DNA from: UBA7985 sp038141425
Lineage (GTDB): Bacteria; Pseudomonadota; Alphaproteobacteria; UBA7985
Direction of reading: 5' to 3'
Assembly: GCA_038141425.1 (NCBI GenBank)
Contig: JAYQIC010000001.1
Location: forward strand, 248,001 to 312,000
DNA: 64,000 nt
In this document: positions 30,332-40,661 of the stretch, piece by piece
Layout of the letters: each line of letters begins with the position of its first letter
Numbering within the stretch: the first letter of the stretch is position 1
Program-made: the position numbers and the translations under genes
Notes under the pieces: model-generated
Database searches by the model: none
The model's input: the letters and a program-made list of their open reading frames with translations, nothing else
What the model was told of the DNA's origin: nothing

Positions 30332-30851
30332 TTAGCGGGCTTCCTTGCTCGTGGGTTCTGTATCGGGCTCCGGCGAGCCGTCGCAGGCTCGTCGATCGTT
30401 CGCTCGATCCCTCGGTTCGGGCGTCGAGGGGGCCGAACATGCTCATCCACGCCGGCGCCATGTCGGCCAGGGTGACCCGGTTCAGGGCCTCGCTGACGGC
30501 CGTGTTGACCACGGCCCAGTTGCCGCGCATGCCGCAGAACGACTGCACCCCGCAGACGTCTTCTTCGCGCTCGTCGATGCAGGCGGTCAGCGCCAGTGGC
30601 CCCTCGATGGCCGCGATGACATCGCCGATGCTGATTGCTGCTGCGCTGCGGCTGAGGCGGTACCCGCCGGCAGCGCCACGCTGTGCGGTCAGCAGATCCG
30701 CCTTCGTGAGCATTTTCAGCAGCTTGGACACCGTGGGCTGGGGCAGCATCAGATCCTCGGACAGGCGCGCAGCGGACGCAGGCTCGTCGTTGGCGAACGA
30801 GAGCTTGGTCAGCAGAATCACGGCGTAGTCAGTGAGGCGCGAGAGCTTCAT
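30332..30851 (-). CDS. Rrf2-family Fe-S responsive regulator of the suf operon
   Basis: About 173 residues. An Rrf2 winged helix (MKLSRLTDYAVILLTKLSF; LPQPTVSKLLKMLTKADLL; GAAGGYRLSR) is followed by the three cluster-ligating cysteines in CIDEREEDVCGVQSFCGMRG. This is the SUF regulator common in alphaproteobacteria, which represses suf when it holds a cluster. A G run near 30428 shifts the frame. In the corrected frame the protein ends at a TAA at 30332, just before sufB, while the uncorrected frame reads on into sufB. It is first in the operon and divergent from ccmA. Confidence 0.88.
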
Positions 30852-30962
30852 GAATGATGGGCCCGAATGTCGAATGAGGTATGGGACTTCTTTGGTCCTA
30901 ATGGAAAATATAGGGCTGGAGCGCGGCTTTCAACCGTCATCGGGTCGCGGCGACGGGGCTGG

Positions 30963-31187
30963 ATTGCGCCGACTTCGGCCCGGCCGCGCTTCGCGCGGCG
31001 GGCCGAAGCGTCGCGCACTCATCAGCGGGACGGGAAAGCCCGATCCACAAGGTTGAAAACAGCCCGGTTGCGGGCTCGGCCCTCGACGGCTTCGCCGTCT
31101 TCGGTCCTCCCCCGCGCAACCACGGCTTCGGCCCAGGCCGAAGCCGTGCGCGTGGGAGATTTGTAAGCCGCGCAGCGGCGTCAAATC
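30963..31187. repeat. modular palindromic intergenic repeat, copy D
   Basis: Fills much of the 521-base gap between the divergent Rrf2 regulator and ccmA genes. P1 (30963-31017) keeps the ends TTGCGCCGAC/GTCGCGCA and the CCGCGC-ttc-GCGCGG tip, but the middle of the stem differs from copies A and C on both arms (CTTCGGCCCG pairs with CGGGCCGAAG). A 13-bp perfect stem, CACGGCTTCGGCC/GGCCGAAGCCGTG, is at 31121-31148. P3 is at 31158-31187 with its loop changed from GAA to GCA and its arms unchanged. No gene is visible in the gap. Confidence 0.82.
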
Positions 31188-31372
31188 GAGCGCGCCACCG
31201 AAAGCGCCAGCGAAGCTGTCCGTTTGACTGCGCGCGCCGGACCGGAAGGCGGCGAAGCCGTCGAGGTCCGGGGCGCCACCAATCGGTCAGCAACGGCAAG
31301 CCGTCCATAAAGCGCGGGCGCGCGGCAAAGTCCTCGTTGTGATTGCCCACCGGCTCGGGCTAAACAGGCGCC

Positions 31373-32074
31373 ATGACGGCAAACGAGCGCCACCAGTCCC
31401 GCAGCGACGCAGTCACCCGCCCCGGCGCCGGTGACGCCCTGCTGCTGCGCACCCAAAGTCTTGCGCTGGCCCGCGCTGACGCCCTGATCATCGAGAACCT
31501 GGATCTGGAGCTCCGCGAGGGCGAGGCCCTGCACGTGCGAGGCCCAACGGCGCTGGCAAATCGACCCTGCTCCAAGCCCTCGCAGGGCTGCTCACACCAG
31601 CCGCCGGGTCTGTCGAGCGCAGGACGGAGGAACCGCCCGGTTTCCTCGGCCACCAGAACGGCCTGTTGCCCGACCTCAGCGCGGGCGAAAATCTGCGCCT
31701 CTACGCCAGCTGCGGGCTGCCAGCGGACACCAGCACGCTCGAACGCTTTGACGTGCACGCCTTCATCGACAAACCGGTCCGCACGCTCAGCCAGGGGCAG
31801 GCGCGCCGCGTGGCGCTGGCGCTGGCCTGTCGCCCGGATCAGGCGCTGTGGCTGCTGGATGAGCCCTTCGCCGGGCTGGATCAGGCCACGGTCGACGGTC
31901 TTGCGGACCTGTTCGCCGCGCATCTGCAGCGGGGCGGCGGGCTGGTGTTCTCCTCCCATGACCGCAGCCTGCTCCGGCGCGCGCGTGCTCCAGCTCGGCC
32001 CTGCAACCGATCAACACCAACAAGGCGAGCAAAGCGTCGCCCAGCGACGCTCAGAGGCACCCGGTCATGTTTAG
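31373..32074 (+). CDS. ccmA: heme exporter ATPase CcmA, two frameshifts
   Basis: About 233 residues. The N-terminal strand region (IIENLDLELREGEALHVRG) leads into a Walker A, PNGAGKSTLLQALAGLL, that only appears after adding one C near 31546. LPDLSAGENLRLYA, the signature LSQGQARRVALALA and Walker B LWLLDEPFAGLD follow. A second shift near 31975 is needed for the C-terminus, which overlaps the ccmB start at 32067. CcmA powers the CcmABCD system that hands heme to CcmE in cytochrome c maturation. Confidence 0.85.
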   Translation: MTANERHQSRSDAVTRPGAGDALLLRTQSLALARADALIIENLDLELREGEALHVRGPTALANRPCSKPSQGCSHQPPGLSSAGRRNRPVSSATRTACCPTSARAKICASTPAAGCQRTPARSNALTCTPSSTNRSARSARGRRAAWRWRWPVARIRRCGCWMSPSPGWIRPRSTVLRTCSPRICSGAAGWCSPPMTAACSGARVLQLGPATDQHQQGEQSVAQRRSEAPGHV

Positions 32075-32705
32075 CGCCGGTCTCCGCCTCGAACTGCGCC
32101 TACGCCTGCGCCACGGGTTGTCGGCACTGGGAGCACTGGGCTTCCTCGCGGTCGCGCTGACAGCCGTCGGCCTGACGCTGGGGCAGTACCCCGAACGCCT
32201 GCGCCCGGCGGGGCCCGCTGTCGGCTGGGCCATGACCGTGCTGGCGCTGGTCTACGCCAACGCCGACTGGTGGCTGGATCAGGTCCAGTCCGGCCTCAAC
32301 CAGCGCTTGCGGGTCGGCGCCCGCGACTTCGCCGGCTTCACCTTCGGGCGCCTGTTCGGCGGCTGGGTGGCCGCCCTGCCTTGGCTGCTCGTCGCCGCGT
32401 GGCTGATTGCACTGTTCTACAGCCAGCCCGTTCCCGTTGCCCTCGCGCTGGCAGCCGGGCTTCTCATCGCTTCGCCCGCGCTGGTCGCGCTCAGCGCCTT
32501 CATCGCCGCCCTACGGGTGCTCATGGGCAGCGTCGGGGTTCTGATCGGCGCCGCAGCCCTGCCGCTGGCCCTGCCCTTCGTCGTGGTCGGTGTGGGGTTG
32601 ACTGAAACCCTGTCCCTCGCCGCGCTGGGGTTGTCGCTGGGGCTTTCACTGCTGCAGACTGTTGTCTTCGCCCTGACCACGCGCTGGATCCTGTCGCTGG
32701 TCTGA
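32067..32705 (+). CDS. ccmB: heme exporter membrane subunit CcmB
   Basis: Intact 212-residue membrane protein with six hydrophobic segments. LALVYANADWWLDQVQSGLN and FGRLFGGWVAALPWLLVAA, and the later LPLALPFVVVGVGLTE, follow the CcmB pattern. It forms the membrane channel with CcmA. The start overlaps the ccmA stop by eight bases. No ccmC, ccmD or ccmE follows; the next gene is a nitroreductase. Confidence 0.87.
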   Translation: MFSAGLRLELRLRLRHGLSALGALGFLAVALTAVGLTLGQYPERLRPAGPAVGWAMTVLALVYANADWWLDQVQSGLNQRLRVGARDFAGFTFGRLFGGWVAALPWLLVAAWLIALFYSQPVPVALALAAGLLIASPALVALSAFIAALRVLMGSVGVLIGAAALPLALPFVVVGVGLTETLSLAALGLSLGLSLLQTVVFALTTRWILSLV

Positions 32706-32726
32706 GCCTGCCAAGGAAACCTGCTT

Positions 32727-33324
32727 GTGACCACGTCCCGCCCCGTCAACACCACCCTCGAGTTCCTGCAGACCCGCCGCTCTGTAACCGCCTCCAACAT
32801 GCCCCCCGGCGGCCCGGACGCTGACAGCCTGCGGGCCATCCTCGCCGCCGGGATCCGCGTTCCCGACCACGGCAAGCTCGCCCCGTGGCGGATCGTGGTG
32901 TTCGAAGGCGAAGCGCGCGGAGCCTTCGGCGCGAAGGTGCTGCGCCCGGCCTTTGCCGCCAACCAGCGCGCTGATGCCCCGGAAACCACGCTGGCGCTGG
33001 AAGCCGCCCGGTTTGAACGCGCCGGGGTCGTCCTCGCCGTGCTCTCGACCCCGACCGTCCCGCACAAGATCCCGTTATGGGAGCAGCAGCTCTCCGCCGG
33101 CGCTGTGTGCCAGACCCTGCTGATCGCGGCCCAGGCCGAGGGCTACGCCGCCCAGTGGCTGACCGAGTGGACCGCCTTCGACCCGGATGTCCGCACCGCC
33201 CTCGAACTGCACCGGCGAGCACGACCAGATCGCGGGTTACATCTACATCGGCGGCAAGGCGACCAACGACAGCGACCGACCGCGCCCCGACCCTGAAGCC
33301 GTGATTTCGCACTGGCCTTCCTGA
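32727..33324 (+). CDS. nitroreductase-family flavoprotein, one frameshift
   Basis: About 198 residues, FMN-dependent nitroreductase fold: LQTRRSVTASNM near the start, VPDHGKLAPWRIVVFEGEAR, and AGAVCQTLLIAAQAEGYAAQ. It starts at a GTG at 32727 (AAGGA upstream). After a shift near 33215 the expected ending is recovered (GYIYIGGKATNDSDRPRP), with a stop at 33322-33324. The sequence resembles the YdjA group of small nitroreductases. It lies 21 bases after ccmB; a link to heme export is not known. Confidence 0.83.
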
Positions 33325-33445
33325 TACAGCGTTTTTAAACTGCCCCCAGCCTGCAAACCGCGCGCAGGACAGCCTCACGTGAAGGCACCGCCGAAAACCG
33401 ACCACGCGCCGACCGACCACGCGGATATCCGAAAGAGAACACACC

Positions 33446-34375
33446 ATGTCGACCGCCGCTGCCAACAAGCCCGCCAGTCAGCCAGCCAGTCAGCCCGCCG
33501 CCGGCACGTCATCCCTGCCGGAAATGCCGGACTTCGAAACCATCACCGTCTCGATCACCGACCAGATCGCGCACGTGGTCCTCAACCGCCCGGAAAAGCG
33601 CAACGCCATGAACAAGGCCTTCTGGGTGGAGTTTCCCGCAGCGATCAAGGCGATCTCAAACAGCGCTGCAGCCCGTGTGATCGTGGTCTCCAGCACCGGC
33701 AAGCACTTCACCGCAGGCATGGATCTGGCGGTCTTCGCCGAAGCGGGCAACACGATCATGGGCGGGGACCGCGATCCCTACATCCACGCCGAGGCCTTCC
33801 GCCACCATCTGCACCTGCTGCAGGAAACCTTCTCCTGCCTCTATAATGCCCGGCAGCCTGTGCTGGCAGCGATCCAGGGCGGCGCCCTCGGCGCCGGCGT
33901 CGACCTCAGCAGCGCCTGCGACATGCGCTACTGCACCCGGGACGCCTACTTCACTATTCAGGAAGTCAACATCGGCATGGTCGCCGACGTCGGCACCTTC
34001 CCGAGGGTCACGCGCCAGCTGCCCGACGGCCTGCTGCGCGAGCTGGCCTACACCGGACGCAAGCTGGAGGCCGCCGAAGCGCTTGAGCGCGGCTTCGTCA
34101 ACCAGGTCTTCGAAGACCAGGACACCATGCTGGACGCTGTCATGGCCATTGCGCGCCAGATCGCCGCAAACTCGCCGCTTGCCGTTTCCAGCTCGAAGCA
34201 CGTCATGAACTACGCCGCCGACCACTCGACCGAAGATACGCTGCGCTATCTGCAAGCGCTGAACGGCGGCATTCTGGCGCCCCAGCACATGATGGAATCG
34301 GCGGCTGCCAAGATGCAGCAGCGCGCACCCGTCTACCCCGACCTCAAGGCCGTCAACGGCCCTTGGAACGAGTAG
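33446..34375 (+). CDS. crotonase-family protein, dienoyl-CoA isomerase-like
   Basis: Intact 309-residue enoyl-CoA hydratase/isomerase. The oxyanion-hole blocks are FTAGMDLAVF and IQGGALGAGVDLSSACDMRY, and the active-site acids lie in EVNIGMVADVGTFPR. An aspartate in GVDLSSACD plus E and D in EVNIGMVAD match delta(3,5)-delta(2,4)-dienoyl-CoA isomerases (ECH1 type), which shift double bonds in polyunsaturated acyl-CoA. The N-terminus contains a short PASQPASQPA repeat and is probably disordered. It has its own start with a GAAAGAGA site. Confidence 0.85.
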   Translation: MSTAAANKPASQPASQPAAGTSSLPEMPDFETITVSITDQIAHVVLNRPEKRNAMNKAFWVEFPAAIKAISNSAAARVIVVSSTGKHFTAGMDLAVFAEAGNTIMGGDRDPYIHAEAFRHHLHLLQETFSCLYNARQPVLAAIQGGALGAGVDLSSACDMRYCTRDAYFTIQEVNIGMVADVGTFPRVTRQLPDGLLRELAYTGRKLEAAEALERGFVNQVFEDQDTMLDAVMAIARQIAANSPLAVSSSKHVMNYAADHSTEDTLRYLQALNGGILAPQHMMESAAAKMQQRAPVYPDLKAVNGPWNE

Positions 34376-34430
34376 ACCGGAAACCCGCAGCACTCAGCGC
34401 TGCGCGCTACCGGGCTGGATCGGGCTCAGG

Positions 34431-35267
34431 CTACGATTGCGATGATGTATGCGGGGGCCGCGCGCTGGCGTCGTCTTCGAACACTCCGTAAGCCTCGGCG
34501 CCGAGGTGCGCCGCGCCGACGAAGGCATAGAGCCCCGCGTGACCCTGCTGACCGCTGCCACCGTCTTCGAATGGGGCGTCCAAGGCGGTCAGCACGGACC
34601 GCTGCAGGCGTCCGGCAATATCTCCATCCAGCGTCGCTGAGGTAATCAACACAGGTGCAGGCCGCAGCGGGGTCTGGGCAATGATCCGCAGCCCGTCCAA
34701 GCGCGCCGGAAACAATCCGGCGTAGAGCCGGAAGCTGCAGGCATCGATGGCGGCAAAGTCCGCGTCTCCGGCCAGTACGGCGTCGATCGAGTGGCGATGG
34801 CCAACGCTGTGCAGACCGCGTGCGAGTTGTGCATCCATGTCAAAACGCGCGCGCAGGCAGTGCACCCCTGACTGGGAATCCGGTTCGTTGAAGGCAAAGC
34901 GCGCGTCGCCTGCCTGCTCGATATCGTCCAGCGAATTCAGGTCCGAGTCCGCGCGGACGATGACATGACTGAAATAACGCCCCGCCGGCGCCCCTTCCAG
35001 CGCCAGCACCGAGGACGCCAGATAGCGCGTCTTCGCCCGGTGGTGCCGGTACCAGGGCGAGCCGCACAGCTGGCTGAACACCAGTCCTTCATCCATCCAG
35101 GCGGAGATGCTGTGGTTCCGGTGCTCGAGCGCCGGTGGCAGGTCCAGCCCTTCGTTCCGCGCGGCGCCGCGAACCCGGTCCCAGAGGGCGTCGGTTTCAC
35201 CGTAGTACTCGGGCCAGTCGTAGAGCGGCATCAGCGCCAGCCCGCGAATTGTCTTCAATGCAGCCAT
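34431..35267 (-). CDS. PhnD-like substrate-binding protein without signal peptide
   Basis: About 278 residues of the phosphate/phosphonate periplasmic-binding fold (PhnD/SsuA/Thi5-like). Landmarks are MPLYDWPEYYGETDALWDRV, RHHRAKTRYLASSVLALEG, FAFNEPDSQSGVHCLRARF and AVLAGDADFAAIDACSFRLY. Unlike transport receptors it starts directly with MAALKTIRGLALMPLYD, with no leader peptide, and has no permease gene beside it. Members of this kind may act as cytoplasmic ligand sensors. Divergent from the Rieske oxygenase gene. Confidence 0.75.
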   Translation of the reverse strand: MAALKTIRGLALMPLYDWPEYYGETDALWDRVRGAARNEGLDLPPALEHRNHSISAWMDEGLVFSQLCGSPWYRHHRAKTRYLASSVLALEGAPAGRYFSHVIVRADSDLNSLDDIEQAGDARFAFNEPDSQSGVHCLRARFDMDAQLARGLHSVGHRHSIDAVLAGDADFAAIDACSFRLYAGLFPARLDGLRIIAQTPLRPAPVLITSATLDGDIAGRLQRSVLTALDAPFEDGGSGQQGHAGLYAFVGAAHLGAEAYGVFEDDASARPPHTSSQS

Positions 35268-35451
35268 GGACTGACCATGGTTCCAATCCGGTCGGGCGGT
35301 CAAGCGGTCAAGCGCTGGCACGAGCCAAGGTGGCGCGAGTTGAGTTGAGGTGAGGTAAAACAGAACCGACGCCTCAGGGGTCGCTGTCAGCCAACAAACA
35401 TTGCGACAAATTTATTAACCCTGATGGGGTCAGACAGAAGGACCCTGCCCC

Positions 35452-36602
35452 ATGACGCTCCTGAAAAAAGTGTCCCAGCCGATCGAAACCGCCAACGGCC
35501 TGCCCAACCCCCTCTACACCGACCCGGCGGTCTACGCGGAAGAGAGCCGCAAGCTGCTGCTGGGCAACTGGTCCGGCATCGCCTTCGAAGGCGACGTGCC
35601 GGAGGTCGGAGACGTCTACCCGGTTGAGCTGGCGGGGGTGCCGCTGGTGGTGGTCCGGGGCCGGGATCAGGAAATCCGGGTCTTTGAAAACGTCTGCCGC
35701 CATCGCGGCATGGTGCTGGTGCAGGAGGCAGGCAAGGCCAAGCAGGGAATGCGCTGCCCTTACCACAGCTGGACCTACGATCTCAGTGGCCGTTTGGTTG
35801 CAACACCGCTGGTCGGCGGTCCGGACGCCAACCACCACCCCTGCATCGACAAGCCCGAGTTGGGCCTGATCGAGGTCCCCTGCCACACCTATCTGGGCGT
35901 GGTCTACGCCAACGTCAGCCGCGATGCTGCGCCGTTCCGGGACATGCACAGCAAGCTGCTGGACCGCTGGCAGGAATTCGAGCAGCCCATGTTTTTCGAC
36001 CGCAGCGTGTCCGAATTCACCCTCGACGTCGCCTGCAACTGGAAGCTGGCGGTCGAGAACTACTGTGAAGCCTACCACCTGCCGTGGATACACCCGGACC
36101 TGAACAGCTACTCGCGCATCGAAGACCACTACAACATCGTCGAACCCGGCGCCTACTCCGGGCAGGGCACAACCGTCTTCAACCCGACCCGCAGCGAAGA
36201 CGGCCGGTCGCTGGATACCTTCACTAACCTCGCCAAGCAGTGGTGGAACGGGCAGGCCGAGTACATCGTGCTCTACCCCAACGTCCTGGCCGGCGTTCAC
36301 CGCGACCACGTCTTCGCCATGCTGCTGCTGCCGCAGAGCGTCGATCACACCATTGAACGCGTCGGCATCTTCTATGCCTCCGAGCAGGCCATGTCGGAAG
36401 ACTGCGCCGACCTGCGCGAAGTCAACGCCAAGCAGTGGCGGTTGGTGTTCGACGAGGACATTCAGGTGGTCGAGGGCATGCAGCGTGGGCGCAAGGCCCC
36501 CACTTCGACGGCGGCCGCTTCTCCCCGGCCATGGACGAAGCCACCCACTGCTTCCACGCGTGGGTCGCAGACACCCTCGGCGACAGCGCCGAATTGCGAT
36601 AA
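35452..36602 (+). CDS. Rieske-type oxygenase alpha subunit (glycine betaine / carnitine / choline monooxygenase group)
   Basis: About 383 residues. The Rieske cluster ligands are CRHRG and CPYHSWTYDLSGRLVATP. The catalytic domain has NWKLAVENYCEAYHLPWIHP, in which a glutamate takes the place of the usual bridging aspartate. That glutamate, the short form and the Rieske spacing are features of CntA, choline monooxygenase and GbcA-type enzymes, which oxidise quaternary amines. The frame shifts at the C run near 36497; the true end (FHAWVADTLGDSAELR) stops at 36602. AAGGAC precedes the ATG. The electron-donating reductase is not in the window, and the substrate is not settled by sequence. Confidence 0.82.
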
Positions 36603-36767
36603 CCGACCGGCAGTTGGCTCGTCTGCCTCTCGGCTCGCTGGCTTCCGCCTAAATCGCGGGAGCGCGCGCACCGGTTGCGCCCTGCCCATAATACTATCTA
36701 ATATAGAATTTATAGGCGGTAATGATAACCTTAGATCAATACTTTATTGATTTCAGGTTCTGTTTTC

Positions 36768-38605
36768 ATGAACGCTTATTTTTTGCGGCGGTCGGCCATC
36801 TTGGTCCAGAGTCTGCCTGCCCTCACCCTGTTTTTGGCCAGCCAAGCCCGGCGCCGACGTCCGCGCCACCCGGCCGCTCGACAGCGGTTCTGATGCAGAG
36901 CGCCCTGCGCACGGGATCAATGAACCGGGGCCAGCACCCTTTGTGGCCCTGCCCGGCGCGCGGTTAGCGGCCGACGCTGGCGGTTCGGAAACCTTCGCCG
37001 TCGAGGTCATCCTGCCTGACAATCGTCGGCTGGACATTGCGGCAGCTGATCTTCGTGTTGAAGCCGGACAAGTGCTGGTTCGCGCTCATGCCCTCGACGA
37101 CGCCGTCGTCGAAGGAGCCTCGGAATTCACGCAATCGGTTGCGCCGGTGCCCCAGACCGTGGCGCCCGACTGGACGCCCCACCGAGACGACAGACTTCAC
37201 CAACGCCGGAACTGACCTGGCCAGCAATGGCATTGGCGGCAGCCACGTCACCATCATCGAAGACAAGAGCAGTTTCGGGGCCATTATCGGCGCAGGCGCC
37301 TCGCTGGTGGGCACGCTGGTCGTCGCTTCAGCCTACGCCGATCTGTCCACGGAGCTGGTGCAGCTTTCGCAGACCATCGCCGAAGACGACGCCAGCGCCG
37401 CTGCCTCGGTCGACGCAGACGAAGCTGCCGACGCGCCGCTGGATGAGGCGGAGGACGGAGAAGAAGACGCCAGCGGCGAGGATGCTGGCACAGATGGCAC
37501 AGGCGCTGAGGCTGAAAACAAGGCCCCGGCCTTCATCGAACTCACCGGCACGGGCAGCGTCAGTGAGACCGCCGCCGCAGGCACGCTGACCGGCGTCGCC
37601 GTGACAGCCATCGACCCCGAGGGCGCCGCCGTCACCTACGCCATCACCGAGCAAGAAATAGCCGGCGCCTTTGCCGTCCATGCGGAAAACGGCAGCATCT
37701 CCGTCGCTGATCCCAGCCTGATCGATTTTGAGAGTCACGAAACCCTGTCCCTGACGATTTCAGCGACCGACCCCGAGGGGGCCAGCACCACCCAGAGCCT
37801 GAGTATCCGGATCGAGGATGATGCCAGTGACGCCATCAATGCCTCCCCGGCCTACGCGAAGGCCCACGAAAGCCTTCTCTCGGGGGCGCTGGTGTTCGGC
37901 AGTCTGTCGGCCGATGCAGCCTTTCCCGACGCCCGCTTTGGCTTTGGCGGTATCGAGACTCTGAGCGGTGATGCCACCGTTGATCTGTTCCTCACGGCGC
38001 AGGAGTACTTCCTGAGCGGGCCGGACTCGGTCGAGACCGCGCTGAGCGCCCCGGCCTTCACCATCCTGCCCGAGATCAACCTGATCGAGCTGGACAAGGG
38101 TACGGTCATGCTCGGTAGCTATGACACCAGCGGTGACTATCTTATGACCTTCAGCGTGAGCGAAACCGACTTCTCCGGGTCAGACGGTTTTGGGCTGGGA
38201 CTCTATGCCAAGAGCTACCATGCCAATGTATCGGGCGTGGCTGAGGAGAGCTATCAGTTCACCGACGGCAGCGTGACCCGCTTCACCGAGCCGGTGTTCT
38301 TCGACAACCATCCGGCACTTAACATCGATCCCGGCACCATCATCCACTTCGCCGATCTGACGGGCGACGGATTGGCCGAACTGCTGGTCCGCCCTGCCGG
38401 GACTTCGGTGCTGCAGGTTTACGAGAACCTCGGCGATGGCTTTGCCCGTGAAGCGCTGTCAGAGACCCTGTTCACCGGGCTGGATCTGGATGCGCTTGCC
38501 GAGGGACGGCTGCTGGACCTGTCCCTGCGCGATCACTTTTCGACCGGAGAGACGACGCTGGTGCTGCTGGGGACCGAGGCGACTTTTCTTTACGAGCTGA
38601 CCTGA
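36768..38605 (+). CDS. secreted or surface protein with a cadherin-like domain, two frameshifts
   Basis: The ATG at 36768 starts a signal-like sequence (MNAYFLRRSAILVQSLPAL; TLFLASQA). After a shift near 36845 the next frame gives FVALPGARLAADAGG and FAVEVILPDNRRLDIAAADL. After a second shift near 37170 the long third frame runs to 38605. That part has a hydrophobic segment (GAIIGAGASLVGTLVVASAY), a very acidic linker, a cadherin-like repeat (SVSETAAAGTLTGVAVTAID; HETLSLTISATDPEGASTTQ), and a C-terminal region with an FG-GAP/VCBS-like motif (FADLTGDGLAELLVRPAG). Calcium binding and adhesion are family-level guesses. The upstream 100 bases are A+T-rich, as in a promoter. The tail overlaps ribokinase by 16 bases. 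Confidence 0.6.
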
Positions 38606-39464
38606 TCGACTGGGGTTTGCGCGCCGAGAACCTCGCAGACGCGCGCAGCATAGCGGTTCGCTGATGCGACGGCGGCGGACAGACTCTGGCCTGCTGCGAG
38701 AGCGGCCGCCAGCGCGCCGACAAAGGCATCACCGGCGCCGGTGGTATCCCGCACCTCGGCTGGGGCAGCCGGGACGGCTGTCCTGGCTTCATCACCGATA
38801 TAGAGCGCGGAGCCCTTAGCGCCGAGCGTCAAAACCACCGCACCCACCCCGGAAGCGAGCAAGCTCCGGGCCTGTGCATCAGCCCCCGTTTCGGTGGCAG
38901 ACGCGGCGGCCTGCGCCAGCTCGTGCTCGTTGGCGACCAGCACGTCGATCTGCGCCAGTTCTGCAGCGCTGAGACCGTGGGCGGGGGCCGTGTTATGGAT
39001 CACCCCGCGCCCTGCTCCCGCGCCAGGCGGTGGGCTTCGGCAGTCTGCGTCCAGTCGACTTCGTTCTGGGTCACCAGCCAGTCTCCAGGGGTCATCGACG
39101 GCAGCTGCCCCGCCTCAGCCGTTGCGTTGGCGCCGGAAACGACGATGATCTGGTTCTCACCGCCTGCGTCCACGGCGATCATGGCCAGCCCGGAGGCACC
39201 TTCGACCTCGGCCACTCCAGCCAGCCCGACGCCGTCAGCACGCAGTTGCGCCAGCGCGGTCGGTGCCTGCCCGTCCGACCCTACGGCACCGACCATATCG
39301 GTCGCGGCTCCATTGCGGGTGGCGGCCAGCGCCTGATTGGCGCCCTTGCCACCGGGAAGCGCGACATAGCTGTCGGTCTTGATGGTTTCCCCCGGACCGG
39401 GAAGGCGCGCAACCTCCGCAACCAGATCGACGTTGATCGATCCAAAGACGATAACCCGGCTCAT
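38590..39464 (-). CDS. rbsK: ribokinase, one frameshift
   Basis: About 291 residues, PfkB family. The N-terminal part has GSINVDLVAEVARLPGPGET and the ALPGGKGANQALAA motif. The C-terminal part, in another frame from about 39000, has VVLTLGAKGSALY and the catalytic DTTGAGDAFVGALAA. It phosphorylates ribose at O-5. The ATG overlaps the end of the nucleoside hydrolase gene, so ribose freed from nucleosides can be phosphorylated directly. The two enzymes together form a ribonucleoside salvage operon. Confidence 0.9.
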
Positions 39465-40405
39465 GCGGTCATGACCTCCAGATAATGGGCGATGACACCC
39501 GCACCATCCGCGCCGGTACAGACCTCGACCAGAGCGCGCTGATCCCAGCCGGGCTGACCGGTGAAGCGCTGCAGGGGCTTGGCGATGGTCTTGCCCGCAG
39601 CAAAGCCCCCGCAGACCACGCGCACGCTGGACTTCTGGCGGGTGAACAACTCGGGCTGGCTGATGGCAATCAAGGCTGAGGGGTCATGGAAATGGCAGAA
39701 ATCCAGCCCCACAACATCGGCGTGAAAGTCAAAGTACTGCTCGGCCGCCGCAGCCAGAAAACGCCCGTTGGCGCCACCCTCAGCGGCCAGCCGGGCGACG
39801 TTTTCCCGGGTCAGCGGCACCTGATGGGTGGCGTCGAGCCCCAGCATGGTCACCGTCCACGGCGCAGCAAAGACGATCTCGGCGGCTTCCGGATCATCGT
39901 AGACGTTGGCTTCGGCGGCGGGGGTGACGTTACCATTCACGTTCGCCGCCCCGCCCATGATCGACACGCCTTTGACCAGCCCAGCAATCTCCGGCGCCTG
40001 CTGCAGCGCGGCGGCAATGTTGGTCAGCGGGCCGATGGGCACCAGCGTGACCTCGCCTGGGTTCGCGCGCGCGGTCTCGATGATGAAATCGGCGGCTGAG
40101 TGCTCGGACAGGGGGGCCTGCACCTGCGCGGGGGAACAGCCGCCAAAGCCATCTTCTCCGTGGACCATGGCCGGGAAAGCGCGCCGCTCGATCACCAGCG
40201 GGTCTGCGGCCCCCTGCGCCACCGGGCAGGGCTTGCCGCCCATGTCGACAAGGGCGCGGGCGTTGTGCGTGGTCTGCTCGATGCTGGCGTTGCCGTATAC
40301 CGTGGTCAGGCCCAGCACGTCGAAATCAGGCGACTTGAACGCGTAGAGGATCGCGAAAGCATCGTCGATGCCCGGGTCCGTATCGATCAGAATTTTCTCG
40401 GCCAT
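39461..40405 (-). CDS. inosine/uridine-preferring nucleoside hydrolase
   Basis: Intact 314-residue enzyme of the IUNH family: ILIDTDPGIDDAFAILYAF at the N-terminus carries the DTDPGxDDA calcium-binding motif, VPIGPLTNIAAALQQAP and GLDFCHFHDPSALIAI follow. It cleaves the N-glycosidic bond of ribonucleosides to ribose and base. The ATG at 40405 gives the family start MAEKILIDTDPG; the frame stays open to 40552 without a ribosome site. Base preference is not visible. Confidence 0.92.
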   Translation of the reverse strand: MAEKILIDTDPGIDDAFAILYAFKSPDFDVLGLTTVYGNASIEQTTHNARALVDMGGKPCPVAQGAADPLVIERRAFPAMVHGEDGFGGCSPAQVQAPLSEHSAADFIIETARANPGEVTLVPIGPLTNIAAALQQAPEIAGLVKGVSIMGGAANVNGNVTPAAEANVYDDPEAAEIVFAAPWTVTMLGLDATHQVPLTRENVARLAAEGGANGRFLAAAAEQYFDFHADVVGLDFCHFHDPSALIAISQPELFTRQKSSVRVVCGGFAAGKTIAKPLQRFTGQPGWDQRALVEVCTGADGAGVIAHYLEVMTA

Positions 40406-40661
40406 GCGCCTTCCCTTCCCCAATGCATTCTCATCTGCTGACGCAAGAAGGCTCGCACGGTGGCACAGATCGGCGGGTGACAAAAGCGTCTCTAATCGGT
40501 GCAACGCTCGAGCTGGATCAGGTCGGTCGAACGGAAACTCAAGCAAGGCCACATATGCGTGAAATCGCCCGTTTTGGCTAAATTTTAAATCTTATTCTGG
40601 TATTAGGCTTGCACTGACAAGCGCGGGTTTCAGACGCGCTGTCTGATCCCTAAACCAAACA

